A stretch of 64,000 bases of DNA from Burkholderia sp. 8Y. GTDB taxonomy: Bacteria; Pseudomonadota; Gammaproteobacteria; Burkholderiales; Burkholderiaceae. The stretch spans positions 62,001 through 126,000 of the forward strand of contig NZ_LR733519.1 of NCBI RefSeq assembly GCF_902506145.1, in the 5' to 3' direction. Under the pieces are notes generated by a model. The model made no database searches, had not been told where the DNA came from, and saw only the letters and a program-made list of their open reading frames with translations. The position numbers were made by a program, and so were the translations under genes. How positions within the stretch are numbered: the first letter of the stretch is position 1; the number at the start of each line of letters is the position of its first letter. This document shows positions 43,268 to 52,057 of the stretch, in pieces.

Positions 43268-45076
43268 TCACGCCGCGCGCTTCACATAGCGCGCGATGAA
43301 GGTGCGCGTCTCGTCGTCCGGGAAGCGCACCGCCACGCGGTCCGCGCTCACCATCTCCACGACGCCATCGCCATATCGACGCACGCGCACGCGGTCGCCC
43401 TGGCTGAACGTTTGTGCATTTCGCTTCGGCTTCGCTTCTTTCTCGTGCTCTTCCGATAGCGCCTGTTCACGCACTTCGCGCGGGCTTTCCTGCACTTCCG
43501 GCGGATGCAGGCAGTTGTCGCATGAGCCGCACGTTCCGCCGCCGAGTTCATCGTCGGGTGCGCGATAGGTGACTTCCTGCTTGCTTGCGGCCGGCGGCGC
43601 GGCAACGTCGTCCGCATCGTCGGCGAAGTAGTCGAGCAGCATGCGCCACCGGCACCGCGCGCTTTGCGCATAGTTGATCATGCGTTCGAGCACCGCGCGA
43701 TCGCGCCCCGCTCGCGCCGCATAGCCTTGCGCGGCGTCGTCCAGCTGCGCGATGGCCGCGCCGTCGTCGATCAGCTTCATGCCGCCGCGCCGCGTGCGAC
43801 GTGTCACGCCCAGGTCATTTAGCAGCGTCGCCGCGACACGCAGCTTGTTCGCGCCGACATGCGGCAATGCTTCGCGCAGGCGTTCGACCGGCTTTTCGAG
43901 CGTCAGACTCGCGTTCTCGCGCGCGAGGTCGCGCACCGTTTCCGCGACGCGGCGAATCGTCTCCGCGCTCGGATAACGTCCGCCGAGGAAGAACTGCTGG
44001 ACCTGCTTGTCTTTCAGTTCGAAGAGCAGGATGCACCTGGCCGGCTCGCCGTCGCGGCCCGCACGACCGGCTTCCTGATAGTACGCGTCGAGGCTGCCCG
44101 GTACTTGCGCATGCAGCACGAAGCGAATGTCCGGCTTGTCGATGCCCATGCCGAATGCGTTGGTCGCGATCATCACCCGTGCGTCGTCGCCCATGAAGGC
44201 GTCTTGCGCTTCGGATCGTGCGCTCGCGGCCATCTTGCCGTGGTATCGCTGGGCCGCGACGCCGGCTTCCACGAGCGCGGCGTGCAGCGCGTCGCATTCG
44301 GCCACCGTCGCGCAATAGATGATGCCGCTGCCTTCAAGCGTGCTCGCCAGTTCGATCGCGCGCGCCCGCTTGTCTTCGGGATTGGTCAGTTGCTCGACCG
44401 AGAAATGCAGGTTGTCGCGATAGACGCCCGTATGGATCACGGTGGCGTGCCGCATCTGCAATTCGCGCACGATGTCTTCGATGACAGCGGGCGTCGCCGT
44501 CGCGGTGAGCGCGAGCACGGGCGGCCGGCCGAGCGTCTTGACCGCGTGAATCAGCTCGACGTAGGCAGGGCGAAAGTCGTGGCCCCACTGCGAAATGCAA
44601 TGCGCCTCGTCGATGACGACGAGCGGCACCGAGGGCATGTCCTTCGCCGTGAGCGTCGCAGTGAACTCCGCATTGACGAGCCGCTCCGGCGTGACGAAGA
44701 GAATGCGGACCTCGCCCGCCGTCACCGCTTGCATGGCTTCGCGTTCTTCTGTCGTGGACAAGGTGCTGTTGATGACCGCCGCCGCTACACCGGCTTCGGT
44801 GAGCTTCACGGCCTGATCGCGCATGAGCGAGATGAGCGGCGACACCACCACCGTCATGCCGTCTAGCTGCAAGGCCGGCAACTGATAACACAGAGACTTC
44901 CCCGCGCCCGTGGGCATCACGGCGAGCGTGTCGTTGCCGTCGAGGACGCTGCGGATGACTTCATCCTGTCCCGGCCGCAAGTGCGGGAAGCCGAATACTT
45001 TGCGAAGCGCGGTTTCGAGTTCACGGTCGAGCGGTTTGCGCGCGCGAGTGGCGATGCTACGTGTGGTGTCGTTCAT
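43268..45076 (-). CDS. recQ: RecQ family ATP-dependent DNA helicase with SH3/Tudor-like C-terminus
   Basis: 602 residues. Helicase motifs intact: RPGQDEVI (motif 0), Walker A MPTGAGKS at 54-61, DEAHCISQWGHDFRP, TATA, motif V/VI around NAFGMGIDKPDIR and YYQEAGRAGRDG. After it comes a winged-helix-like stretch, then the zinc cysteines (SARCRWRM... CGSCDNCL), and instead of an HRDC domain a ~50-residue end with GDRVRVRRYGDGVVEMV and VAVRFPDDETRTF, which resembles the Tudor-like tail of UvrD/PcrA. DNA repair 3'-5' helicase. ATG 45076 was chosen by homology; the frame is open upstream to 45289. Confidence 0.9.
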   Translation of the reverse strand: MNDTTRSIATRARKPLDRELETALRKVFGFPHLRPGQDEVIRSVLDGNDTLAVMPTGAGKSLCYQLPALQLDGMTVVVSPLISLMRDQAVKLTEAGVAAAVINSTLSTTEEREAMQAVTAGEVRILFVTPERLVNAEFTATLTAKDMPSVPLVVIDEAHCISQWGHDFRPAYVELIHAVKTLGRPPVLALTATATPAVIEDIVRELQMRHATVIHTGVYRDNLHFSVEQLTNPEDKRARAIELASTLEGSGIIYCATVAECDALHAALVEAGVAAQRYHGKMAASARSEAQDAFMGDDARVMIATNAFGMGIDKPDIRFVLHAQVPGSLDAYYQEAGRAGRDGEPARCILLFELKDKQVQQFFLGGRYPSAETIRRVAETVRDLARENASLTLEKPVERLREALPHVGANKLRVAATLLNDLGVTRRTRRGGMKLIDDGAAIAQLDDAAQGYAARAGRDRAVLERMINYAQSARCRWRMLLDYFADDADDVAAPPAASKQEVTYRAPDDELGGGTCGSCDNCLHPPEVQESPREVREQALSEEHEKEAKPKRNAQTFSQGDRVRVRRYGDGVVEMVSADRVAVRFPDDETRTFIARYVKRAA

Positions 45077-45427
45077 GTCGATTGCGTTGGATTGGAGCGT
45101 CGCGCGGTTCGCATCCGGAGGTTCATCGAGCGAGGTTGACGCGCCGCCAATCAAGCAAGCGTCAGTCCCACGCCAAACGTTTGAAGAAAAGCACACCATC
45201 GCGTGAAAACTTTGCGGGCGGGTCCGTGCGGTAGCCGACGTACCGGTGCAATCGGAGTCGGCGATATCGGCCAGGTTTCTAACAGACAAATAAGGGTGAA
45301 CGCTAATGCCCGCGCGGCTCCGCGTACGTCCGTTTCATTTGGAAACACATTATCTGCGGCAAAAACGCGCGGAAGGTACGCACCTTGCTCTATTAGGTGC
45401 TTTCCGAATTCACGCAGGATGATTCCC

Positions 45428-45739
45428 ATGACACGAACCCTTGCAGCCGCCGCTGCCCCCGCATTCCGACAGCGTCGCCCGGCCCAACTCGCGGAGCGCG
45501 AACTCAAGCATCTGGAATTGATTCTGGCGAGTTTCGTGGAAGGCAGCACCGCACCGGGACGTCTGCCGACGAAGTACTGGGACATGCGCGTGGCGCAGCT
45601 CGATAGCGACTACGAGCTTGTTCCGTCACAAAGTCACCGCGTCGCCTCTCTGCAACGCAAGCTGGCGATGCTCGATGCGGCACTCGGTTCCGCCGCCGCC
45701 GACGCACAAGAGAAGCAGAATCGCCGCGTGGCAGCCTGA
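45428..45739 (+). CDS. Small hypothetical protein
   Basis: 103 residues. Ala-rich N-terminus, then a helical acidic/basic region ELKHLELILASFVEG, YWDMRVAQLDSDYELVPSQ and HRVASLQRKLAMLDAAL. No known domain. AGGA lies 8 bases before ATG 45428; ATG 45419 is in frame but too near that site. Composition is protein-like, unlike the open frame upstream. Confidence 0.55.
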   Translation: MTRTLAAAAAPAFRQRRPAQLAERELKHLELILASFVEGSTAPGRLPTKYWDMRVAQLDSDYELVPSQSHRVASLQRKLAMLDAALGSAAADAQEKQNRRVAA

Positions 45740-45835
45740 GCTCAAGCCTCCGCCACCCGAGCCACCGCAGTTTCCCGTCTATCGCGCGCGCCGACATTGC
45801 CGCGTGCGTTGCCCAAATTGAACGACCGCGCGGCG

Positions 45836-46225
45836 CTACTTGGCCCGCCGGATAAGCGCGCGCGCCACGTTGGCGGCCAGATCCGCGCGAAGCTCGGCCC
45901 ATTTGCCGAGCAGTGAAGCATCGTTGGTCAGGAAGTAAGGCGCATCGGCCCAATGCGTGTTCTTGCCGTCCGGACTCGCGAGTTCGAAGACGCGCATGTC
46001 CAGGTCATCGCAGGTGCCCATGCTCACGAGTTCGCCGAACGAATGCACGCCTGCAAGCGCGACGTTCTGAATGCCGACGCCATGCACCACCGCAATGACG
46101 GTCTTGCCCATGCGCCACGCAGCCTCGCGGCTGTCGGCCATGACGAACGCGATGCCCTCGACAGGCGCTATCAGCGTCACGCGAAAAAGCCGCGATTTGC
46201 ATACGTCACTGAGTTGAGTGGTCAT
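45836..46225 (-). CDS. Hypothetical protein
   Basis: 129 residues, soluble, of mixed alpha/beta composition: RLFRVTLIAPVEGIAFVMADSREAAWR, VIAVVHGVGIQNVALAGVHSFGEL, WADAPYFLTNDASLLGKWAELR. No family recognised. The frame extends past 46225 through the tandem repeat at 46275-46322, but composition there is Arg/Ser noise, so MTTQLSD was taken as start. Confidence 0.55.
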   Translation of the reverse strand: MTTQLSDVCKSRLFRVTLIAPVEGIAFVMADSREAAWRMGKTVIAVVHGVGIQNVALAGVHSFGELVSMGTCDDLDMRVFELASPDGKNTHWADAPYFLTNDASLLGKWAELRADLAANVARALIRRAK

Positions 46226-46274
46226 GGTGGCCGCCGGCGCGAGAATGAGATCCGATATGCGAGGAGAGCGACGA

Positions 46275-46322
46275 AGCAGCAAGACACGCTCCCGCCTCAG
46301 CAGCAAGACACGCTCCCGCCTC
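46275..46322. repeat. Perfect 24-bp tandem duplication
   Basis: Two identical adjacent copies (46275-46298 and 46299-46322) beginning AGCAGCAAGACACGC and ending CCGCCTC. It lies in the short gap between two leftward small genes. Likely slipped-strand duplication; copy number may vary between strains. Confidence 0.9.
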
Positions 46323-46377
46323 GCCGCCGCTTTGAGCGGCTTTGGTTCTACGAGTTCCGGCGACGCTCCCCGGTTCG

Positions 46378-46683
46378 TTAAAGCTCGGGACGCGCGAGAT
46401 CGGCTTGCACGACTTCGTCGCCCCGGCGCTGCGCCGCTTCGATCGCATCCGACTTCGACGCGTAAGGCCCGAGCGTGTCCGCGCCTTCGAATGGAAACAG
46501 CAAACGCCCGTCCGTTTTTCTCACGACTTTCAGCGTGCCGTAATAGCCGCTCGCGGCGCTGCCGCGATACGACGCATAAATCTGGAAATCACTCTCGCTC
46601 GCGCCTGGCGTCGGCGCGACGATGCGGGTAGGAAAATAAACAAGCTTGGGGCGTCTGCCACTCGAATACGTCACGAAAATCAC
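46378..46683 (-). CDS. Small hypothetical protein
   Basis: 101 residues: MIFVTYSSGRRPKLVYFPTR, ASYRGSAASGYYGTLKVVRKTDGRLLFPFEG, then a helix SKSDAIEAAQRRGDEVVQADL. The pattern of strands plus a final helix looks like a real small fold. No named domain recognised with certainty. Leftward, in tandem with the preceding hypothetical gene. Confidence 0.6.
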   Translation of the reverse strand: MIFVTYSSGRRPKLVYFPTRIVAPTPGASESDFQIYASYRGSAASGYYGTLKVVRKTDGRLLFPFEGADTLGPYASKSDAIEAAQRRGDEVVQADLARPEL

Positions 46684-46878
46684 CGGTTGAACGCGCGTGA
46701 ACCATGCGTTCGTTTCGTGAGGTCAACGCGAACGCGGCTCGTCGCCATGCGATGCGAACCGGGTGCGCGCCTGCCGTCGGAATTGAACGTAGGAATTGAA
46801 ATGCCGCTGCTTCAATACTGAGCAATCCGCAAGCCGCATCGCGTGTCCAGGACGCGAGCACCGCTTGAAGAATTCACG

Positions 46879-47229
46879 CTACGGCTTCGAAGCGTGGGGT
46901 TCGTCGCAGAACACGCTGGCCGCGTTCTTTCGTTCGACGGTGAGATTCACGGACCGCGCGCCCTTCGGACGGGTGCGATGACGCACGCCCGCCGGAATCG
47001 TGAGCAACTGACCGGCGTGCACGTCCACCGGGCCGTCTTCGAAGTCGATGACGAGCGTGCCTTCGGTCACGATGAACGTCTCGTCCGAGTCCGGATGCAG
47101 ATGCCAGTCATACGGTGCGGTCATCACGCTGATGTGGATGCCGTGATCGTTGACGGTCGCGATAACGCGGTTGAGATAGCCGTCGTTCGGCATGTCGGCG
47201 AGCGTCGTGAGATCGATGGGCGGGATCAT
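46879..47229 (-). CDS. Cupin domain protein
   Basis: 116 residues, a single cupin barrel: metal-ligand motif 1 WHLHPDSDETFIVTEG (two His and a Glu) and motif 2 LLTIPAGVRHRTRPKGA with the last His. Such small cupins are isomerases, dioxygenases or ligand-binding regulators; function unknown. AAGGAG just before ATG 47229 decides the start over the longer frame to 47397. Confidence 0.85.
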   Translation of the reverse strand: MIPPIDLTTLADMPNDGYLNRVIATVNDHGIHISVMTAPYDWHLHPDSDETFIVTEGTLVIDFEDGPVDVHAGQLLTIPAGVRHRTRPKGARSVNLTVERKNAASVFCDEPHASKP

Positions 47230-47586
47230 TGCGGCTCCTTTCGTGCGCGTGGTCATGCCGTCGAGGCTAATGAGCGTGGGCCCGCTGCGCAAACGAATCG
47301 TTTTGCCTTGTCTGCGAAGCGCGCTCACACTGGCAGGCTTACTGCACATCAGGCAACGGATGGCCTCGGTCGGGGCACTCAGTGGACGTCCGGTCACGAT
47401 TCGTCACGCGCTGCTCCTCTTACGCCTGAGTTGCAGTTACGATACTCGCGAGCGCCTTGCGTATCGCGCGTTTGCCGGTGGAAACTGCGCGTCTGAGGGC
47501 GATGGCGCTTCATGACGGCGCCATCATCGCGATTACGGCTGACGTGCGCCCGACTTCCATTCATCAACACTGCGACTCGCCACACC
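47230..47586. other. Divergent spacer, cupin / SET gene
   Basis: 357 bases, no convincing gene; the cupin ribosome site is at its left end. The SET gene may start within it at 47512 if the longer frame is real. Confidence 0.4.
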
Positions 47587-48030
47587 ATGCGTCGAATCAC
47601 TGTCCGAACATCGCCTGTCCACGGCCGGGGCGTCTTCGCGCTCGCCGATCTGCCTGCGGGCGCGCTGCTCTTCGAGTACAAAGGCCAGCGTCTTTCGTCG
47701 AAAGAAGCGCAGCGCATGTACGAACGCTCGAACGCCGAGGACGGCCATACGTTTCTCTTCGGACTCGACGACGGCCGCGTGATCGACGGCGCGCGCGGCG
47801 GCAATTCCTCGCGCTGGCTCAACCACAGTTGCGCGCCGAATTGCGAGGCGGAGCAGGACGGCGAGCGCGTTTTCATCCGCTCGCTCAGCCCGATCGTCAA
47901 GGGGCAGGAACTGTTCATCGACTATCGGCTCACGGTCGAGGGACGGCGCACGGCGGCGCTCAAGCGCCTGTACGCGTGCCGCTGTAGCGCAGCGAACTGC
48001 CGCGGCACGATGCTGTCGGGCGAACGCTGA
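47587..48030 (+). CDS. SET domain protein-lysine methyltransferase
   Basis: 147 residues, a minimal SET protein. RTSPVHGRGVFALADLPAGALLFEY opens the SET core; GNSSRWLNHSCAPNCEA has the NHSC pseudoknot motif that binds SAM; ELFIDYRL supplies the catalytic Tyr; the post-SET zinc cysteines are CRCSAANCRG. Everything needed for catalysis is present. Bacterial SET proteins can methylate host histones when secreted or bacterial proteins when not; no signal peptide is visible. ATG 47587 has no good ribosome site, and ATG 47512 is an alternative. Confidence 0.85.
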   Translation: MRRITVRTSPVHGRGVFALADLPAGALLFEYKGQRLSSKEAQRMYERSNAEDGHTFLFGLDDGRVIDGARGGNSSRWLNHSCAPNCEAEQDGERVFIRSLSPIVKGQELFIDYRLTVEGRRTAALKRLYACRCSAANCRGTMLSGER

Positions 48031-48182
48031 CACGCGGGGAACGCCGCGCTTCTTGAGGATTGCCGCGTTGTCGCACAGGCTCACGTTCACCGCGCGCCGC
48101 GCGTCAACCGAGTGCATTACATTCGACGCTCAGCGCGGCGAGGCGTGATTCCCAGTCGCGTCCCGTTGGCGAGGCGGCCATC

Positions 48183-49388
48183 TCACCAGAGCCGCGCGGC
48201 GCCAGCGCGGTACAACCGCGCTAGCTCCAAGGAACGCTGTCTTAGCGCATCAGCATCGACGCTCAACGCATCGCGCATGGCCGTTTCGAGTTCGTCGATC
48301 GGGACGGCGCCTGGCGTGTCCGCATCCTCCCACGTCAGCGCATAGGCCGCCTGCTTGCCGGTCCGCGCCGCTTCGTCCGGATGAAGAATGTTGACGCGCG
48401 GCAGCCCGCACGCCATCGCGACGATGCGCCCGTGCAAGCTGCTCCCCGCGTAACCGGCGCTCGTCGCGATCAAGGCGCACACGTCCCAGATGTCGAGCGA
48501 CCGGAACATCACCGGGCGATGACGCATGCGCGCGGCGAGACGCTCGTACGCGTCGATGTCGTCGTGCCACGGCGCCGCGCCCGCGCGAAACAGTGCGATC
48601 CCGAGTCCGGTCGATGTGGCAAGCGCATCGAATTGGCGCGCCAGCCGGTCGAGCGTGGCATCGTCGCCGAAGTCAGCGCTGAACTGCACTGCGAGATGGC
48701 CGCGCGGAAAGGCCCGTCGCACGTCGGCCGCCGCACCGTGGCCGGCGCGCGAGCGGATGCGCGAGTTGAAAAGTTCGGCGATCATCGTCACCGGGTCCGT
48801 AACGAGCCGCGCCGCGATGCCGGCGGCGCGCAGCGTCGCTTGCGTGTGCGCGTCGCGCACGCTCAGGTCGTCGGCGCTGCGAAGCCTCGTCAGGACTTCG
48901 TTGCGCAGCGCAGCGTCGCGGGAATCGAGCGATGCGCCGCCCACCGCGTTGAAACATATCGACGACGCCTGCGGGAAGGTCTCGCGGCCAACGACGTAGG
49001 GCGCGAGCGCATCGGAGTGCAGCATCGCGCGCGCATACGCCGAGCGTTCGTCGGCTCGCACGCCGTATCGCGCGATGTGGGCCTGCGCGTCTTCGGGGTC
49101 GCCGAGCATCACGGCGGCTTCCCAGGCGTCGCAGGTCAGCAGTTCTCCGCCTGCATGCACGAGCGTGACCGGCGCATCGCGCAAGCGCCCGGCCAACGCG
49201 CCGAGCGCGGCGACATCGTGGCCGCCATATGCGCGCAGATCGCGGGCGCGCAGTCCCGCGAAAAGCGGCTTCACATCCGGCCGACGCTCGGCAAGCAGAC
49301 GTTCCGCGACGTGCGCGAACAGCATGTCGCCGAAGTTATGGCGGTCGAATGCGCCGAACACGATGACGTTGGCGGCGGCGTCGGGCAA
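48183..49388 (-). CDS. Polysaccharide pyruvyl transferase family protein
   Basis: 401 residues from TTG 49388. PS_pyruv_trans pattern: VIVFGAFDRHNFGDMLFAHV, VHAGGELLTCDAW, RSADDLSVRDAHTQATLRAAGI, a central ...VTDPVTMIAEL, and the C-terminal SLHGRIVAMACGLPRVNI. Family members add pyruvate ketals to sugars from PEP (WcaK, CsaB, GumL-like); this one stands alone, 16 kb from the polysaccharide locus. Start: AAAGGAGG is 4 bases before TTG and no in-frame ATG lies before the conserved core, so TTG is forced unless translation begins inside the repeats upstream. Confidence 0.82.
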   Translation of the reverse strand: MPDAAANVIVFGAFDRHNFGDMLFAHVAERLLAERRPDVKPLFAGLRARDLRAYGGHDVAALGALAGRLRDAPVTLVHAGGELLTCDAWEAAVMLGDPEDAQAHIARYGVRADERSAYARAMLHSDALAPYVVGRETFPQASSICFNAVGGASLDSRDAALRNEVLTRLRSADDLSVRDAHTQATLRAAGIAARLVTDPVTMIAELFNSRIRSRAGHGAAADVRRAFPRGHLAVQFSADFGDDATLDRLARQFDALATSTGLGIALFRAGAAPWHDDIDAYERLAARMRHRPVMFRSLDIWDVCALIATSAGYAGSSLHGRIVAMACGLPRVNILHPDEAARTGKQAAYALTWEDADTPGAVPIDELETAMRDALSVDADALRQRSLELARLYRAGAARLW

Positions 49389-49391
49389 ATG

Positions 49392-49399
49392 GCCTCCTT
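49392..49399 (-). promoter_or_regulatory. Strong ribosome binding site deciding a TTG start
   Basis: On the minus strand AAAGGAGG stands 3-4 bases before TTG 49388. It is near-perfect complement to the 16S 3' end and compensates for the weak start codon. Confidence 0.75.
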
Positions 49400-49432
49400 T
49401 GCACGCGGTCTGATGCTTTTGCGACCTATTGG

Positions 49433-49735
49433 GCGTGACGGTTACAGCGGATTCCGCCAGTTGTCTCGGCTCGGACCGCGTTGTGAGCGAATCGGTCGAC
49501 TTGAGAGCCTTGTGCCTAGAAACGCGCTCGATGCTCTCAGAAACTATCTTAGCGTGACGGTCACAGCGGGTTCCGTCAGTGCTCTCCGCTCCGACCGCGT
49601 TGTCAGCGAATCGGTCGACACGAGGGCATCGTCGCGAAAGGGACGGCGCGACGGGCAAGCGTGCTCCGTCAGCCTTCTCGCCTCAACCGCGTCGTCAGCG
49701 ATCAAAGTCGACACGGGGGCATCGTCTCGAAAACC
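49433..49735. repeat. Three degenerate direct repeats upstream of the pyruvyl transferase gene
   Basis: Copy 1 at 49433-49500 and copy 2 at 49552-49619 align over 68 bases with few mismatches; a more diverged third copy lies at about 49659-49735, sharing the CTCCGTCAG, CCGCGT-GTCAGCGA and GTCGACACG-GGGCATCGTC elements. Copies 1 and 2 start with near-palindromic GTGACGGTTAC / GTGACGGTCAC. The block fills the ~440-base gap between a leftward and a rightward gene. Origin unknown; it could be duplicated operator or leader. Confidence 0.7.
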
Positions 49736-49830
49736 GCCGAGGCTCCCGCTTGACTCGCCGTATGCAAGCGCCTATACCAAACGTTCCGCTTCGCGCAGCG
49801 AGGCGAGCACCACCGCGACCGGAGCCTCCA

Positions 49831-50598
49831 ATGACAAGCACGACACGCGCCGCGCCGTTCCCTGCCCCGCTTGCCCTTCCCTTCGTTGCGCTTTTGGCCG
49901 CATGTTCGACAAGCGTACCGCCCGCCCCGCCAGCGGCAACGGTGACGACCACGCTGCCCTCGGGCGGCGTCTACAAGGGCACGCTCGGCAGCGCCGACGC
50001 CACCTTGCTCATGCTCTTCGACGGCACGGCATATCTCTTCTATGCGACTTCCAGCGAAGGTCTCGCGGGCGTCACCATCGCAACGAACGGCTCGCAAACG
50101 AGCGATGGGCGCTTCACCAGCGCGTCCGCACTGGATTACCGCATCGGCCAGGCGCCGCCGTCGCCGGTAGCGTTCATGGCGAATTTTGCGCACGCGCCCG
50201 CCGTCGACGGCGCGATCACGCGCGACAACGTCGGCGAGAGCCAACGCTTCACCGCGACCGCTGCGCCCATGCTCGACACCGCGCCGACCCTGGCCAATGC
50301 GGGCGGCCTGTACAGCGGACACGGCATGTCGCTCGGCGGCGCGACGACGACGCGCATCACCGTTGCCGCCGATGGCTACGCGGCCGGCACGACCAGCGCC
50401 GGCTGCATCTTCAAGGGAACGGTGCGCCCGCTTTCCGGCGTCAACGCCTACGCCGTGTCCGTCACGTTCGGTCCCGCGCCCTGCCCGCTGCCCGACGCGA
50501 TGGTAAACGGCAACGCCATCGTCGACGGCGCGCGGCTCACGGTCGCGCTGCCGAGCCCGGACCGCTCGAACGTCTTTCTCTTCGACGGCCGGAAATAA
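49831..50598 (+). CDS. Putative lipoprotein of unknown function
   Basis: 255 residues. Signal LALPFVALLAAC with lipobox LAAC, a Pro/Ala/Thr linker, then a beta-rich region with repeated patterns: SGGVYKGTLGSADATLLMLFDGTAYLFY, GLYSGHGMSLGGATTTRITVAADGYAAGTT, ending SNVFLFDGRK. The two halves look like related beta-sandwich modules. No named family. GGAG is 7 bases before ATG 49831. Confidence 0.75.
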   Translation: MTSTTRAAPFPAPLALPFVALLAACSTSVPPAPPAATVTTTLPSGGVYKGTLGSADATLLMLFDGTAYLFYATSSEGLAGVTIATNGSQTSDGRFTSASALDYRIGQAPPSPVAFMANFAHAPAVDGAITRDNVGESQRFTATAAPMLDTAPTLANAGGLYSGHGMSLGGATTTRITVAADGYAAGTTSAGCIFKGTVRPLSGVNAYAVSVTFGPAPCPLPDAMVNGNAIVDGARLTVALPSPDRSNVFLFDGRK

Positions 50599-50788
50599 CG
50601 CCCGCGACGGCATCCCAACGTTCACAAAATTCGCGCGCCGCTTACATAAGGCATCGTTTCCTGTCCTAACATTGCTTTACCGCAGCCAGCGGCGCCGCAC
50701 GCTCACGCGCACGGACGCCGCGGCTCGGCGAGGCAAGTCGTTTGTTGCAGCACCCTCTTCCGATGCCGTAAAAAATGGAGACAACCGG

Positions 50789-52057
50789 ATGAACGCAACG
50801 CTCAAGCTTTTGCCGTTGGCCGTCGGCGCGATGCTCGCCTGCATTCCGCCCGCGGATGCCGCGCAGGATAACGTCGGCGCGCTGTCCAATTTCCGTCAGA
50901 CGGGCACTACGCAGCCGCCGGAAACCATCCCCCAAAGCGGTCAGACCGCCGACGCGCTTCGCGAAAACCTCAAGCAGATCAAGCTGCCGCCCGGCTTCAA
51001 GATCGACCTCTACGCGGTCGTGCCGGAGGCGCGGCACATGGCGGTCGAGCCGTCGACGGGCGTCGTGTTCGTCGGCACCCGCAAGAATCGCGTGTGGCAG
51101 GTGACGGACCGGACCAAGCAGCGCGTCGCGAGCGACGTGGTGCAGTTCGCGTCGTCGGTCACGTTCAAGGTGCCCAACGGCGTGTGCTTTTCGCCGGACG
51201 GCATTCTCTACGTCGTCGAGCAGAACCGCGTGCTCGGCTTTCCGGCCGCGCAGTTCTTCGGCGAAGGCGGCCCGGACGTGGCCGCGGCGGTCGTCGCGCC
51301 GCAGGGCAAGCTGATTCCGACGCAGTTCGAGAGCTTCAATCACGGCGCGCGGGCGTGCCGCATCGGGCCGGACAAGAAGTTGTACATCGCGCTCGGGCAA
51401 CCGTGGAATGTGCCGCCGAAGGACAAGCTCGCGGAGCTCGACCGCAACGGGCTCGCGGGCATCATCCGCATGGATCAGGACGGCAAGAACCGCGAAGTGT
51501 ATGCGCACGGCGTGCGCAACTCGGTCGGCCTCGACTTCAATCCGAAGGACAAGACCTTGTGGTTCACCGACAATCAGGTGGACGGCATGGGCGACGACAT
51601 TCCGCCCGGCGAGCTGAATCACGCGACCAAGGCCGGCGAGAACTTCGGCTTTCCGTGGTACGGCGGCGGCAAGGTGCGCACGGTGGAGTACAAGGACCAG
51701 AACCCGCCGGCGGGCGTCGTCTTCCCGCAGGTCGAGTTTGCCGCGCACGCCGCCGACCTCGGCATGTCGTTCTATACCGGCAAGATGTTTCCGCAGAAAT
51801 ATCAGGGCGGCATCTTCGACGCGGAGCACGGTTCCTGGAACCGCACCAAGCCGATCGGCGCGCGCATCATGTACACGCCGATCAAGGACGACGGCACCGC
51901 CGGCGAAACCGAAGTCTTCGCGGAAGGCTGGCTCACGCAAAGCGGCGAATACATGGGCCGTCCGGTCGACGTCCAGATGCTGCAGGACGGATCGCTGCTC
52001 GTCTCCGACGACTACGCCGGCGCCATCTACCGCATTTCGTACACGGGGTCGAAATGA
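50789..52057 (+). CDS. PQQ-dependent sugar dehydrogenase-like (sorbosone dehydrogenase family)
   Basis: 422 residues. Signal peptide MNATLKLLPLAVGAMLACIPPADAA, then a six-bladed propeller of the GSDH/SNDH type: LPPGFKIDLYAVVPEARHMAV, VPNGVCFSPDGILYVVEQNRVLGF, VYAHGVRNSVGLDFNPKDKTLWFTDN, GENFGFPWYGGGKV and FDAEHGSWNRTKPIGARIMY. The conserved His/Arg positions for PQQ contacts are in the NPxG-like and HGxRN parts. Periplasmic; passes electrons to the overlapping cytochrome c. GGAG 8 bases before ATG 50789. Confidence 0.9.
   Translation: MNATLKLLPLAVGAMLACIPPADAAQDNVGALSNFRQTGTTQPPETIPQSGQTADALRENLKQIKLPPGFKIDLYAVVPEARHMAVEPSTGVVFVGTRKNRVWQVTDRTKQRVASDVVQFASSVTFKVPNGVCFSPDGILYVVEQNRVLGFPAAQFFGEGGPDVAAAVVAPQGKLIPTQFESFNHGARACRIGPDKKLYIALGQPWNVPPKDKLAELDRNGLAGIIRMDQDGKNREVYAHGVRNSVGLDFNPKDKTLWFTDNQVDGMGDDIPPGELNHATKAGENFGFPWYGGGKVRTVEYKDQNPPAGVVFPQVEFAAHAADLGMSFYTGKMFPQKYQGGIFDAEHGSWNRTKPIGARIMYTPIKDDGTAGETEVFAEGWLTQSGEYMGRPVDVQMLQDGSLLVSDDYAGAIYRISYTGSK

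Noticed and set aside
49433-49735. CRISPR-like array
   Set aside because: Only three degenerate units of 68 bases with unequal spacing, and no cas gene.
48381-50669. 762-codon plus-strand frame opposite the pyruvyl transferase
   Set aside because: Composition is shadow-like and it crosses the repeat block and lipoprotein gene out of frame.
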